Positions 18,361-26,469 are shown, counted from the first letter of the stretch. The stretch: DNA of 64,000 nucleotides from Epilithonimonas hominis (GCF_003730015.1 NZ_RJTU01000079.1:1-64000); one strand, 5' to 3'. Translations and numbers: made by a program. Notes: generated by a model from the sequence alone, not told the origin.

Positions 18361-19155
18361 ATGAAAACATCATTATTTTTCTCATTATTTTTATTATTAG
18401 TTTCGTTCTTCTCCAAAGCTCAGATGGATGATAAATTTTATCAGCCTAAAAAGGAGATGAAAACGTTAGAATTCAAAAACATTGAAAACATAAGCCTTCC
18501 CGTTGAAAGCGATACGATAACAGCAGTGGTTCTAAAGCCGGAATCAAGACAAATCAAAAAAACAATCCTTTTTTTCCACGGTGCAGGCGGTAATATATCA
18601 ACCTATCAGTTTATGACAAAGCCTTTGGTGGAAGCAGGATTTCAGGTTGTCATGATCGATATGAGAGGTTACGGGAAATCTACAGGAAAGCCAACACATC
18701 TTAATGTGGCTGCAGATGGCCAGAAAATGTTTGATTATCTGTTGTTGAGAAAAGACATCAGCAATACAAAAATTTATGTTTATGGCGCTTCCTTAGGATC
18801 TCAGATCGCAACGCACCTGGCAAAAGATAACCTATCGAAAATCTCAGGTCTGATTTTGGAAGGCGGAATGTCATCATTCACAGATATTGCAATTTTTTTC
18901 AAACCGGAGTACAAGGAAGTTATTGAGAAATTTGTTGTTTCTCCTTATTCTGCAAAAGAAGATGTAAAATCTCTTGCCGGACTTCCTAAACTATTTATTT
19001 ACAGTAAAAATGATAAAACAGTTCCTTTTGAGCACGGCCAGCTTATTTACAATAATGCTCCGGAACCAAAACAATTTCTGGAATATAAAGCAGATCATCT
19101 GGAAGCGATATCATCTGAAAAAGATCAGGTTCTGAAAGCTATTGAGAAATTATAA
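18361..19155 (+). CDS. Secreted alpha/beta hydrolase
   Basis: Serine hydrolase of unknown substrate, 264 residues. The signal peptide (MKTSLFFSLFLLLVSFFSKAQ) sends it to the periplasm. The oxyanion region is FFHGAGGN, the nucleophile is Ser144 in YGASLGS, the acid is Asp in YSKNDKTVP and the base is His in ADHLEA. The overall pattern is that of the BEM46/YfhR (peptidase S9-like) hydrolases. An upstream ATG (18280) would add 27 residues that look like leader DNA and include the promoter box, so I reject it. Monocistronic. Confidence 0.85.
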   Translation: MKTSLFFSLFLLLVSFFSKAQMDDKFYQPKKEMKTLEFKNIENISLPVESDTITAVVLKPESRQIKKTILFFHGAGGNISTYQFMTKPLVEAGFQVVMIDMRGYGKSTGKPTHLNVAADGQKMFDYLLLRKDISNTKIYVYGASLGSQIATHLAKDNLSKISGLILEGGMSSFTDIAIFFKPEYKEVIEKFVVSPYSAKEDVKSLAGLPKLFIYSKNDKTVPFEHGQLIYNNAPEPKQFLEYKADHLEAISSEKDQVLKAIEKL

Positions 19156-19160
19156 TACAA

Positions 19161-19189
19161 CAGGGAAGATTATCTTCCCTTGCATTTTT
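19161..19189 (+). terminator. Terminator of the hydrolase gene
   Basis: An 8-bp stem AGGGAAGA with TCTTCCCT, loop TTA, then a T-rich stretch. It lies 6 bp past the stop. Confidence 0.65.
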
Positions 19190-19321
19190 AGCTATACAAA
19201 GTTTAATTTTTTCTCCATTATTAATCAGCATCCATAGAAATGATGAAAATCGAATGGCAACGAATTCTAATTAAACTCTTTTTTCTTATACCAAGATTAT
19301 CTTATGACGAATTTGTAAAAT

Positions 19322-19354
19322 AAAAATATCCGTCTGGTTTGGACGGATATTTTA
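19322..19354 (-). terminator. Terminator of lon
   Basis: Stem AAAATATCCGTC with GACGGATATTTT, loop of about 8 bases, A/T runs on both sides. It lies 21 bp past the minus-strand lon stop. Confidence 0.75.
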
Positions 19355-19374
19355 TTCGTTATGACAAGTTATTT

Positions 19375-21777
19375 TTATTTCAATGCGATTTCAATCACCT
19401 CGCTCATATTAGAAACATAGTTGATTTTTAGATTATTCAGGTAATCTTTTTTGATTTCCCCTACATCTTTTCTGTTCGCCTCACAAAGAATCACTTCTTT
19501 AATACCAGCTCTTGTCGCCGCCAAAAGTTTCTCCTTAATTCCACCAACAGGAAGAACTTTTCCTCTCAAAGTAATCTCGCCGGTCATTGCCAAATGAGAT
19601 TTCACTTTTTTGTTTTTGTAGCTGGAAACCATTGAGGTTAACATTGCGATACCTGCAGACGGTCCATCTTTCGGCGTTGCGCCTTCAGGAACGTGGACGT
19701 GGATATTTTTTTTCTCTATATCTTCTTCGGAGATGCCCAGATCTTCGTGGTGCGCTTTGATGAATTCTAGAGCAATTGTTGCAGATTCTTTCATCACGTT
19801 TCCAAGATTTCCTGTCATTGTTAGACCGCCTTTTCCTTTGGAAAGGATACTCTCGATGAATAAAATGTCACCGCCAACACTAGTCCAAGCTAAACCTGTC
19901 ACAACACCTGGCACATCTGTAATCTCCGATAATGTTTTCGGTCTCGGAACACCAAGAATTTCATCTACTTTTTCAATAGAAATTTTTGGGTTATATTGCT
20001 TTTCCATAGCCAGCTGCAAAGCAACCCAACGGGCAATTCCCGCAATTCTTTTTTCCAAAGTTCTCACACCGCTTTCAGAAGTATGCGCATCAATGATATG
20101 TTTTAGTTCAGCATTACCTATTTTCAATGATTTGGCATCCAAACCATTTTCCTGAAGTTGTTTTTTGATTAAGTGTCTTTTAGCAATTTCAATCTTTTCT
20201 TCTAAAGTGTAACCCGCAATGCTGATGATTTCCATTCTATCCAAAAGCGGACGCTGTACAGACGAAAGCGAGTTAGCTGTCGCAATGAACATTACTTTGG
20301 AAAGGTCGTAACCACATTCAAGGAAATTATCATAAAAGTTACTATTTTGTTCAGGATCAAGGACTTCTAATAGGGCTGAACTTGGGTCTCCGTGAATCCC
20401 TTGTCCGATTTTATCGATCTCATCCAAAACGATCACAGGATTAGATGTTCCGGATTTTTTGATAGATTGGAGTATTCTTCCCGCCATCGCACCGATATAA
20501 GTTTTTCTGTGTCCACGGATTTCACTTTCATCATGCAAACCGCCGAGAGAAACCCGAACATATTTCCTACCCAAAGAATCTGCAATTGACTTTCCAAGCG
20601 AAGTTTTTCCAACTCCCGGAGGACCAACGAGACAAAGGATTGGTGATTTCATATCGTTCTTCAGTTTCAGAACAGCAATATGTTCCAGGATGCGTTTTTT
20701 GATATCTTCCAGTCCAAAATGTTCTTTATCCAAAAGTTTTTCGGCTTTGTGGAGGTCAAAATGATCCTTAGAATAGTGTCCCCAAGGCAAATCTGTAAAA
20801 AAGTCCAGATAATTTCGCTGAACATTATAATCTGGCGAGTTAGGATGCTGCCGCTGAAGCCTCTGTAATTCTTTCTGGAAGTGATTTTCAACGTCAGTAC
20901 TCCAAGTGATTTTTGCAGCCTTTTTCTTGAACTCATCTACATCAGATTCTGCACCACCACCTAACTCTTCCTGAATGGTTTTAATCTGCTGGTTCAGGAA
21001 ATACTCCCGTTGCTGTTTGTCAAGATCTTTGCTTGTTTTTTGATGAATCTGATTTTTCAATTCCAAATGACGGTAATCGTCGTGCATCATTTCATATAAA
21101 GCATTAGCACGTCCAATCAATGTCTTTTCATCTAGCAATTTTTGTTTTTTGTCAGAAGAAAAATTACCGTTGGCAGAGACAAAGTTGAGCAGTTCTTCTT
21201 CACCTTCGATGTTTTTTAGCGCAAACTGCGCAGCATTTGGAATATTTGGATCAATATTGATAATTTTTTCTGCAAGATCTTTGATGTTGTCCATCAAAGC
21301 CAAAAATTCTTCTTTATCTTTTGGTTTAAAATCTTTTTGCGTTATGATTTTGGCAATAAAATACGGTTCATTAGAAACCATTTTTTTGATTTTGAATCGG
21401 TAATAACCTTTCGTAAGGGCTGTGATATTGCCTTCCGGAAGTTTGATGATCTTGATAACCTTTGCCAAAGTTCCGATAATGTAAAGGTCTTTCTCTGTTG
21501 GATTTTCCTCATTTGGGTTTTTTTGGCAGATAATTCCTATAAATTTATTTTCCTTTTGTGCATCTTCCAGTAATTTTTTGGATTTTTCCCTTCCAGCGGT
21601 AATTGGTGTAACCACAGACGGGAACATTACCATATTTCTTACAGGAAGAATCGGGAAAAGGTCTTGAGACTGATGGTTCTCTATCTCATCTAAGTCCGAA
21701 AAATTAATTTCTTCTGCGATGATTCCGAGACCATCGTCAAGAATCTCTTCAAAATTGATATTTTCAAATTCTGTCAT
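19375..21777 (-). CDS. lon: Endopeptidase La (Lon protease)
   Basis: Cytosolic AAA+ serine protease for misfolded and regulatory proteins. Domains in order: an N-terminal substrate-binding LON domain (about 40-240), a coiled region, the AAA module with Walker A GPPGVGKTS, and the S16 protease domain with the Ser707 (DGPSAGIAM) and Lys750 (GGIKEK) dyad. At 800 residues it is a normal LonA. The acidic N-terminal extension before LFPILPVRN is usual in Bacteroidota. A 13-bp palindrome lies just upstream of the start. No SD-like site is visible. Confidence 0.96.
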   Translation of the reverse strand: MTEFENINFEEILDDGLGIIAEEINFSDLDEIENHQSQDLFPILPVRNMVMFPSVVTPITAGREKSKKLLEDAQKENKFIGIICQKNPNEENPTEKDLYIIGTLAKVIKIIKLPEGNITALTKGYYRFKIKKMVSNEPYFIAKIITQKDFKPKDKEEFLALMDNIKDLAEKIINIDPNIPNAAQFALKNIEGEEELLNFVSANGNFSSDKKQKLLDEKTLIGRANALYEMMHDDYRHLELKNQIHQKTSKDLDKQQREYFLNQQIKTIQEELGGGAESDVDEFKKKAAKITWSTDVENHFQKELQRLQRQHPNSPDYNVQRNYLDFFTDLPWGHYSKDHFDLHKAEKLLDKEHFGLEDIKKRILEHIAVLKLKNDMKSPILCLVGPPGVGKTSLGKSIADSLGRKYVRVSLGGLHDESEIRGHRKTYIGAMAGRILQSIKKSGTSNPVIVLDEIDKIGQGIHGDPSSALLEVLDPEQNSNFYDNFLECGYDLSKVMFIATANSLSSVQRPLLDRMEIISIAGYTLEEKIEIAKRHLIKKQLQENGLDAKSLKIGNAELKHIIDAHTSESGVRTLEKRIAGIARWVALQLAMEKQYNPKISIEKVDEILGVPRPKTLSEITDVPGVVTGLAWTSVGGDILFIESILSKGKGGLTMTGNLGNVMKESATIALEFIKAHHEDLGISEEDIEKKNIHVHVPEGATPKDGPSAGIAMLTSMVSSYKNKKVKSHLAMTGEITLRGKVLPVGGIKEKLLAATRAGIKEVILCEANRKDVGEIKKDYLNNLKINYVSNMSEVIEIALK

Positions 21778-21788
21778 AATATCGTTGA

Positions 21789-21801
21789 TGACATAATGTC
21801 A
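21789..21801. promoter_or_regulatory. Palindrome upstream of lon
   Basis: TGACAT-A-ATGTCA is a perfect 6-bp inverted repeat with a one-base centre, 12 bp before the lon start codon. The size and place suit an operator for a dimeric regulator acting on lon, but no known regulator can be named. Confidence 0.35.
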
Positions 21802-21967
21802 TTAATCTTAATTAATATAAAAATTGTTTCTCTATATTTCTTAGAAAATCAATCAGGTTGTATGTTGGATTATAATTTCGCAAGAGGTATGCCATTGGAA
21901 AAAACAATACAATTTGGCAGAAATATTATTAATAATTCTTATCTTAGTATCAATAAATAAAAATAAA

Positions 21968-22429
21968 ATGAAAAACTTACTTAGAATATTTTCTATTATT
22001 ATAATGATTTCAAGCTGTTCCTTCTATGGACAAGCACCATCCATCAACAAAAATGTGACTAATAATTCTTTCCGAGTAGAAACTTGGGGACAATTAGGAG
22101 CTGGAAATATTGTTGAAGATTATGAAACTGCGAAAGCAAAAACAAAAGACAAATCTAAACTCAAAGAATTGGTTTTAGATGCTATTTATAATAATGAGCA
22201 AGAAAAAAAAGCATTGGACGTTAAATCTTCTGAAAAAGAACAAATAATCAATAAATTAAAATATCAATTACAAAAGATTGAAGACAAGGATTCTTCTAAA
22301 TATAAAAAGGCTGACGAAAAATTACAAAAAGAACAAACAGAATACAATACTATAACTAGTAGATTGGTAAAAAATCTTAAGGATAGTAATAAACTCCAAG
22401 AAGAGTATCAGCAAATTACGGGAGACTAA
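21968..22429 (+). CDS. Small coiled-coil lipoprotein, unknown function
   Basis: I do not recognise this 153-residue product. It starts with a lipoprotein signal (hydrophobic stretch ending ISSC; Cys17 the expected lipidated residue). The mature part is charged, with heptad-like Lys/Glu/Leu patterns from about residue 65 to 150, so a long helix or coiled coil is likely. The ATG at 21968 is preferred over an upstream ATG at 21914 whose 18 extra residues would bury the signal peptide. Base composition is clearly more A+T-rich than lon, as in the adjacent accessory genes. It converges with the bacteriocin operon and ends in a strong bidirectional hairpin. Confidence 0.6.
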   Translation: MKNLLRIFSIIIMISSCSFYGQAPSINKNVTNNSFRVETWGQLGAGNIVEDYETAKAKTKDKSKLKELVLDAIYNNEQEKKALDVKSSEKEQIINKLKYQLQKIEDKDSSKYKKADEKLQKEQTEYNTITSRLVKNLKDSNKLQEEYQQITGD

Positions 22430-22462
22430 TAAAAAGACTGTTTTTAAACAGTCTTTTTATTA
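22427..22462. terminator. Bidirectional terminator at the edge of the accessory island
   Basis: An almost perfect palindrome (TAATAAAAAGACTGTTT with AAACAGTCTTTTTATTA) overlaps the stop of the small lipoprotein gene. It has an A-run on one side and a T-run on the other and may also stop the convergent transcript. Confidence 0.75.
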
Positions 22463-22521
22463 GTCGAAGTTTTCCTAATGTTAATCATACAAGCTATTCT
22501 TAGATTTTATTTTAATTCTCA

Positions 22522-23175
22522 TTACTTATTGATTCTAATTTTTGACAAAGCAAAAAATTCAAAAGCAACAATCAATGGAAAAGAAAATGAAATTAATAAT
22601 ATTTTTAATGAGGGTTTATCAAAAATAAACATTCCAAAAGTCAAATATAGAAATGTCGGAATCAAGAAAAATATTAAAATGTTTATTTTAAATATTTTTA
22701 TAAAATAAAAATAGAATAAAGGAATTATTAGATATAAAAAATATAAAACAATATAGGGTTCAAATTTAAGAAACATTACAAAAAAAGATTGAAGTAATAT
22801 TGGCGAAAGTCCAACGAATAAACTTAATTTAGAATGAAAATCAAATCGAGATAGAATTAACCCTATCGAAAAAGAAATAAAATAAAGTGGAAATTTTCTT
22901 GTGAAAAATAATTCTAAAACAAAATCATTTTTTGGTGCCGAATTGATTATTAAGAAGAGTAACACTGATATTACAAAAACAAAAATTTTATCTTTAAAAA
23001 AATCTTTATTTAAACCTAACAAAAAATATAAAACTATTTGCCCAACGAAAGGTATAATTGTATAAATATTTTTGTTGTAGAAAATATTAATTAGGGCTAA
23101 CAATGTTAACCCTAAAATTAAGAAACATTTATTTTTTTTATTCAATTTATACAAAATTAAGGAACATAAATACAA
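22522..23175 (-). CDS. Multi-pass membrane protein, candidate bacteriocin partner
   Basis: A 217-residue, very hydrophobic protein with about seven membrane helices and mostly basic loops; I recognise no family motif and there is no CxxC. It has no ATG near its N-terminus: the best start is a TTG at 23175, inside the last 19 bases of the bacteriocin gene, so translation is probably coupled to it. Other TTG codons close by are possible. Gene order and overlap suggest a role tied to the bacteriocin-like protein, for example immunity or export, but this is inference only. The coding sequence is extremely A+T-rich, consistent with acquired DNA. Confidence 0.6.
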   Translation of the reverse strand: MYLCSLILYKLNKKNKCFLILGLTLLALINIFYNKNIYTIIPFVGQIVLYFLLGLNKDFFKDKIFVFVISVLLFLIINSAPKNDFVLELFFTRKFPLYFISFSIGLILSRFDFHSKLSLFVGLSPILLQSFFVMFLKFEPYIVLYFLYLIIPLFYFYFIKIFKINILIFFLIPTFLYLTFGMFIFDKPSLKILLISFSFPLIVAFEFFALSKIRINK

Positions 23176-23804
23176 TAAGCGTCACAAGGCTCTCCATTCC
23201 ACCATCCACAACCTGTTGTGGTTGAAACACATCCGCCAGCTTTACAAGGGTTGTCCATCGTACACATAGTACACCAGCTTGTGTAACAATCTCCACTACC
23301 AGTACCTCCTCCTGGAGTCGGATCCGGCATTTTGTGAGAAATAAAATATGGTGTTAATTGCTTTGTCGTTTTGTCAAAATTACTAAGATTTTGAAAATAT
23401 AATTTCTCCTCATAATCTGAAAATCCTCCTTTTTGAGCAACAGTAGTAAGTTTTTGAAGGTCGCTTAACCCATTAATAGTTAGCTCTTTTATAATTTGCT
23501 CAACCACAAACTTTTGCTTTTTGTTCAAATCAACATTTTGCAAAATAAATTCCATTTTATTTATCCATAATTTCTTTTTTTGTTCATCATTCATTTTATT
23601 ATAAACAAAATATCGAGAATAGTTATCATATTTTACAAATTCATTTCTATCAGAGTATTTTGTCAAATCAGGATTTTTAGCATAAGATTCTTCTATAGTC
23701 TCTTCTAAATGTTTTTGTTGGCTAATTATTTCCTGCTCTCGACAAGAGTGAAAGGATATAATACCAATTGTCATCAAAATAAAAGTAATAATTTTTTTCA
23801 TCAT
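23157..23804 (-). CDS. Fulvocin C-related bacteriocin precursor (lipoprotein)
   Basis: A 215-residue protein with three parts. Residues 1-21 are a lipoprotein-type signal (ending FHSC). Residues about 22-155 are helical and charged, with LWINKMEFILQNVDLNKKQK typical, as I recall, of Bacteroidota proteins annotated fulvocin C-related. A Pro/Gly linker (158-171) leads to a C-terminal domain of about 44 residues with eight cysteines at 173, 178, 181, 187, 192, 199, 207 and 211. Fulvocin C of Myxococcus fulvus is likewise a peptide of about 45 residues with eight cysteines, and both share a TGCG-W-C-x-C like end. Toxic activity is not proven. A membrane-protein gene overlaps its 3' end and an XRE regulator is divergent. 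Confidence 0.7.
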   Translation of the reverse strand: MMKKIITFILMTIGIISFHSCREQEIISQQKHLEETIEESYAKNPDLTKYSDRNEFVKYDNYSRYFVYNKMNDEQKKKLWINKMEFILQNVDLNKKQKFVVEQIIKELTINGLSDLQKLTTVAQKGGFSDYEEKLYFQNLSNFDKTTKQLTPYFISHKMPDPTPGGGTGSGDCYTSWCTMCTMDNPCKAGGCVSTTTGCGWWNGEPCDAYCIYVP

Positions 23805-23829
23805 ATAAATTTTTAATTGTTAATAATTA

Positions 23830-23837
23830 CAAACTTA
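23830..23837 (-). promoter_or_regulatory. -7 promoter box for the bacteriocin operon
   Basis: The minus strand reads TAAGTTTG (TAnnTTTG), 26 bp upstream of the start at 23804. The palindrome at 23877-23902 lies about 40-70 bp further upstream, suited to control from a divergent operator. Confidence 0.45.
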
Positions 23838-23876
23838 TTGAAGTTTTCTCCTATTATATCAACAAAAAACTCACAA

Positions 23877-23902
23877 ATTTTGTGTAAATATTTACACAAA
23901 AT
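23877..23902. promoter_or_regulatory. 26-bp palindromic operator between bacteriocin and XRE genes
   Basis: A perfect inverted repeat: half-site ATTTTGTGTAAAT followed directly by its reverse complement. A third half-site, CACAAA at 23872-23877, forms a second, overlapping inverted repeat with TTTGTG at 23879-23884. The palindrome abuts the -7 box of the XRE gene (23905-23912), so occupancy should block that promoter. Autoregulation by the XRE protein is the simplest reading. Confidence 0.65.
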
Positions 23903-23904
23903 CT

Positions 23905-23912
23905 TAACTTTG
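23905..23912 (+). promoter_or_regulatory. -7 promoter box for the XRE regulator
   Basis: TAACTTTG matches TAnnTTTG, 16 bp upstream of the ATG at 23929 and 2 bp downstream of the palindrome. Confidence 0.5.
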
Positions 23913-23928
23913 CTTTAAAACATAACCG

Positions 23929-24255
23929 ATGATAGTTGGAAATAACCTGAGAAGACTTAGAATAAAATCTAAAAAGTCTCAACAAGACATTGCAGATTTA
24001 TTAGAAATAGACCGTCGTACTTACATTAATTGGGAGAACGAAGAAAATGATGTGAAATCTGAGTATATACCTAGAATTGCAAAAATTTTTGATGTAGATA
24101 TAAAAGATTTATTTCAAGACTCTAAAAGTAATATTCAAAATATTAATCAAGAAAATAAAGACAATTCAATTAATGGGGTTGTTTTTGTCTTGACTGATAA
24201 AGAAAATATTGATAGATTAACTGAAATATTAAAGATTAGTTTAGAAAAAAGATAA
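23929..24255 (+). CDS. XRE-family helix-turn-helix regulator
   Basis: DNA-binding protein of 108 residues. The XRE helix-turn-helix occupies about residues 5-62 (NNLRRLRIKSKKSQQDIADLL, then DRRTYINWENEE and IPRIAKIFDVDIKDLF). The C-terminal 45 residues are Asn/Lys-rich and may dimerise. It is divergent from the bacteriocin operon with a 26-bp palindrome at its own promoter, so it is probably an autorepressor that also controls the operon. Low GC content matches the operon. Confidence 0.85.
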   Translation: MIVGNNLRRLRIKSKKSQQDIADLLEIDRRTYINWENEENDVKSEYIPRIAKIFDVDIKDLFQDSKSNIQNINQENKDNSINGVVFVLTDKENIDRLTEILKISLEKR

Positions 24256-24321
24256 TTTTCTAAATAAACCTTTTCAAAGTTCTGAACTCTGCAAGGGTTT
24301 TGAAATTTTATTTGAATTGAT

Positions 24322-25542
24322 TTATACCAACATTCTCTGTGCTTTTTTCACACCCTCAACCAAAATATCAATTTCTTCCAAAGTATTGTAAACTGCAAAA
24401 CTTGCACGAACTGTTCCAGCGATATTGAAAAAATCCATAATCGGTTGTGTACAATGATGTCCGGTTCTCACAGCAATTCCCATTTTGTCGAGAATCATTC
24501 CTGTATCAGAAGCTATTCCTGCACCTTCCAGATTGAAAGAAACAACTCCTGTCCTATTGGCTTTTTCTCCATAGATTTTGATTCCATCTAGTTCCAGAAG
24601 TTTTTTCTGAGCGTAAGCCAGAAGTTCGTTTTCGTGGATTTGAAGATTATCGTGACCGATTTGATTAATGAAATCAACAGCTGAACCCAAAGCGATATTT
24701 CCACCTACATTAGGTGTTCCAGCTTCGAATTTGAAAGGTAAACCTGCGTAAGTTGTTTTCTCGAAACTGCAAACCGCAATCATTTCGCCACCGCCGTGGA
24801 AAGGATGAAGATTTTCCAAAACAGATTCTTTTCCGTAAAGAATTCCGGTTCCCATTGGTGCATACATCTTGTGTCCTGAGAAAACAAAGAAATCACAGTC
24901 CAATTTCTGAACATCGATTTTGAAATGAGGCGAAGATTGTGCGCCGTCTATCAAAACATAAGCGTTGGAAAGTCTTCTTATTTTTTCAATGATTTGTTCG
25001 ATTGGATTGATTATTCCCAAAGCGTTAGAAACCTGATTTACAGAAACGATTTTCGTTTTTTCATTAAGCCAAGAATCCAAAACATCGATTTGAAGAATTC
25101 CGTTTTCGTCCATTGGAATGACGCGAAGTTTTGCACCAGTTCTTTCGCAAAGCATCTGCCAAGGAACGATGTTGGAATGATGTTCCAGATATGAAATGAT
25201 AATCTCATCATCTTTCTTGATTTGATTGGTCAAAGCATAAGCTACCAAATTGATTCCTTCGGTTGTTCCTTTTGTGAAAATAACTTCGTAATCGTGTTTT
25301 GCATTGATGAATCTTTGGATTTTCTTTCTGGAAAGTTCCATTTCTTCCGTTGCAATCTGACTCAATGTGTGAATCCCGCGATGAACATTGGCATTGATGG
25401 TTTCGTAATATTTTTCCCAAGTTTCTAAAACTGAAATCGGTTTTTGTGATGTTGCAGCGTTGTCCAGATAAACCAATGGTTTTCCATTAACCTGTTGATT
25501 TAGAATTGGAAATTGTGTTCTTATGTTGTTGTTATCAAACAT
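24322..25542 (-). CDS. sufS: Cysteine desulfurase SufS
   Basis: PLP enzyme that takes sulfur from cysteine for Fe-S cluster assembly by the SUF system. The PLP lysine is in FSGHKMYAPMGTG and the catalytic cysteine in RTGHHCTQP; the short loop after it is typical of group II (SufS) enzymes. Other conserved points are RGIHTLSQIA and DGAQSSPH. Length 406 aa is standard. In many Flavobacteriia sufS follows sufBCD; those genes are not visible on this side, so only this member lies in the window. Confidence 0.93.
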   Translation of the reverse strand: MFDNNNIRTQFPILNQQVNGKPLVYLDNAATSQKPISVLETWEKYYETINANVHRGIHTLSQIATEEMELSRKKIQRFINAKHDYEVIFTKGTTEGINLVAYALTNQIKKDDEIIISYLEHHSNIVPWQMLCERTGAKLRVIPMDENGILQIDVLDSWLNEKTKIVSVNQVSNALGIINPIEQIIEKIRRLSNAYVLIDGAQSSPHFKIDVQKLDCDFFVFSGHKMYAPMGTGILYGKESVLENLHPFHGGGEMIAVCSFEKTTYAGLPFKFEAGTPNVGGNIALGSAVDFINQIGHDNLQIHENELLAYAQKKLLELDGIKIYGEKANRTGVVSFNLEGAGIASDTGMILDKMGIAVRTGHHCTQPIMDFFNIAGTVRASFAVYNTLEEIDILVEGVKKAQRMLV

Positions 25543-25555
25543 TTTGGATGTAGAT

Positions 25556-25583
25556 ATTAGATGTTAGAATTTAGATGTTAGAT
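25556..25583. repeat. Short tandem repeat upstream of sufS
   Basis: Two consecutive 14-bp units, ATTAGATGTTAGAA and TTTAGATGTTAGAT. Such TTAGATGTTAGA strings often sit between flavobacterial genes; no function is known to me. Confidence 0.5.
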
Positions 25584-25614
25584 TGAAATCCAATGTTTAA
25601 AACGTTGAATTATT

Positions 25615-25705
25615 GCAGCCCGTCCTGAGTGGAAATCCTTTTTTGTGGCTGGAAAAGCCCTGGCAAAAAGATTGGGAACGGAGGACGGAAAAGCTACCCA
25701 AATAA
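25615..25705 (+). repeat. Dispersed intergenic hairpin repeat, copy 2
   Basis: It reads GCAGCCCGTCCTGAGTGG, AAATCCTTTTTTG, a loop, GGCAAAAAGATTGG and ACGGAGGACGGAAAAGCTACCC. It matches the reverse complement of 1910-2000 closely and shares its boundaries with 37398-37506. It fills much of the 329-bp sufS-sodA gap, whose remainder holds the tandem repeat above and the sodA promoter; no gene is seen there. Confidence 0.7.
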
Positions 25706-25825
25706 TTAAAATGGTGTTTATAATTATTTAGAATGGGTCAAAGTTACGGCAAAATTTATTAAAAATTTCGATGTTAAATATTTATAAAATGAGTGTGATA
25801 ATTGGATTAAGGAATAATTATTGAG

Positions 25826-25833
25826 TATTTTTG
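25826..25833 (+). promoter_or_regulatory. -7 promoter box for sodA
   Basis: TATTTTTG matches TAnnTTTG, 38 bp upstream of the sodA ATG. Confidence 0.4.
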
Positions 25834-25871
25834 AGCAATTCATTTATTAATAACAAAATAAATACGAAACT

Positions 25872-26468
25872 ATGGCATTCGAATTACCAAAATTAGCTTA
25901 TTCGTACGATGCGTTGGAACCAACAATCGATGCGAGAACAATGGAAATCCACCACTCTAAGCACCACCAAGCTTATGTGGACAATCTTAATAACGCAATT
26001 GCAGGAACAGACCTTGAAGGAAAATCTCTTGAAGAAATCCAAAAAATAGGTACAGATAAACCAGCCGTGAGAAATAACGGAGGCGGACATTACAATCATT
26101 CACTTTTCTGGGAACTTTTGACGCCAGGAGGAAGCAAAGAACCAGTTGGAAATGTGAAAGCTGAAATCGAGAAAATCGGTGGTTTTGAAAAATTCAAAGA
26201 AGATTTTTCTAACGCTGCTAAGACTAGATTCGGTTCTGGATGGGCTTGGCTTGTAAAAAATGCTGACGGATCTGTGGTTGTTTCTTCCACACCAAACCAG
26301 GATAACCCACTAATGCCTGTTGCAGATGTGCAAGGAACTCCAATTCTTGGATTAGATGTGTGGGAGCACGCTTATTACCTGAATTATCAGAACAGAAGAC
26401 CGGATTATGTTTCTGCGTTTTTTGATGTGATTAACTGGGATAAGGTTGAAGAGCTTTATAATAAATAA
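25872..26468 (+). CDS. sodA: Superoxide dismutase (Fe/Mn family)
   Basis: Converts superoxide to oxygen and hydrogen peroxide. The metal ligands are in [10 protein letters not shown] (first His), [10 protein letters not shown] (second His) and DVWEHAYYL (Asp and His). The N-terminal [15 protein letters not shown] is typical. There is no signal peptide, so it is cytosolic. Length 198 aa. The Gly-Gly-Gly before HYNH fits Mn or cambialistic forms, but metal choice cannot be settled from sequence. A hairpin series follows the stop. Confidence 0.94.
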   Translation: MAFELPKLAYSYDALEPTIDARTMEIHHSKHHQAYVDNLNNAIAGTDLEGKSLEEIQKIGTDKPAVRNNGGGHYNHSLFWELLTPGGSKEPVGNVKAEIEKIGGFEKFKEDFSNAAKTRFGSGWAWLVKNADGSVVVSSTPNQDNPLMPVADVQGTPILGLDVWEHAYYLNYQNRRPDYVSAFFDVINWDKVEELYNK

Positions 26469-26469
26469 G

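Noticed and set aside
22478-22708. Plus-strand reading frame of 76 codons opposite the membrane-protein gene
   Set aside because: It lies antisense to the longer membrane-protein frame, has a low-complexity Lys/Asn/Ile composition, and shows no domain or start context.
24264-24303. Hairpin after the XRE gene as a terminator
   Set aside because: The arms (AAACCTT and AAGGGTTT) pair imperfectly over a long loop; the evidence is too weak to list.
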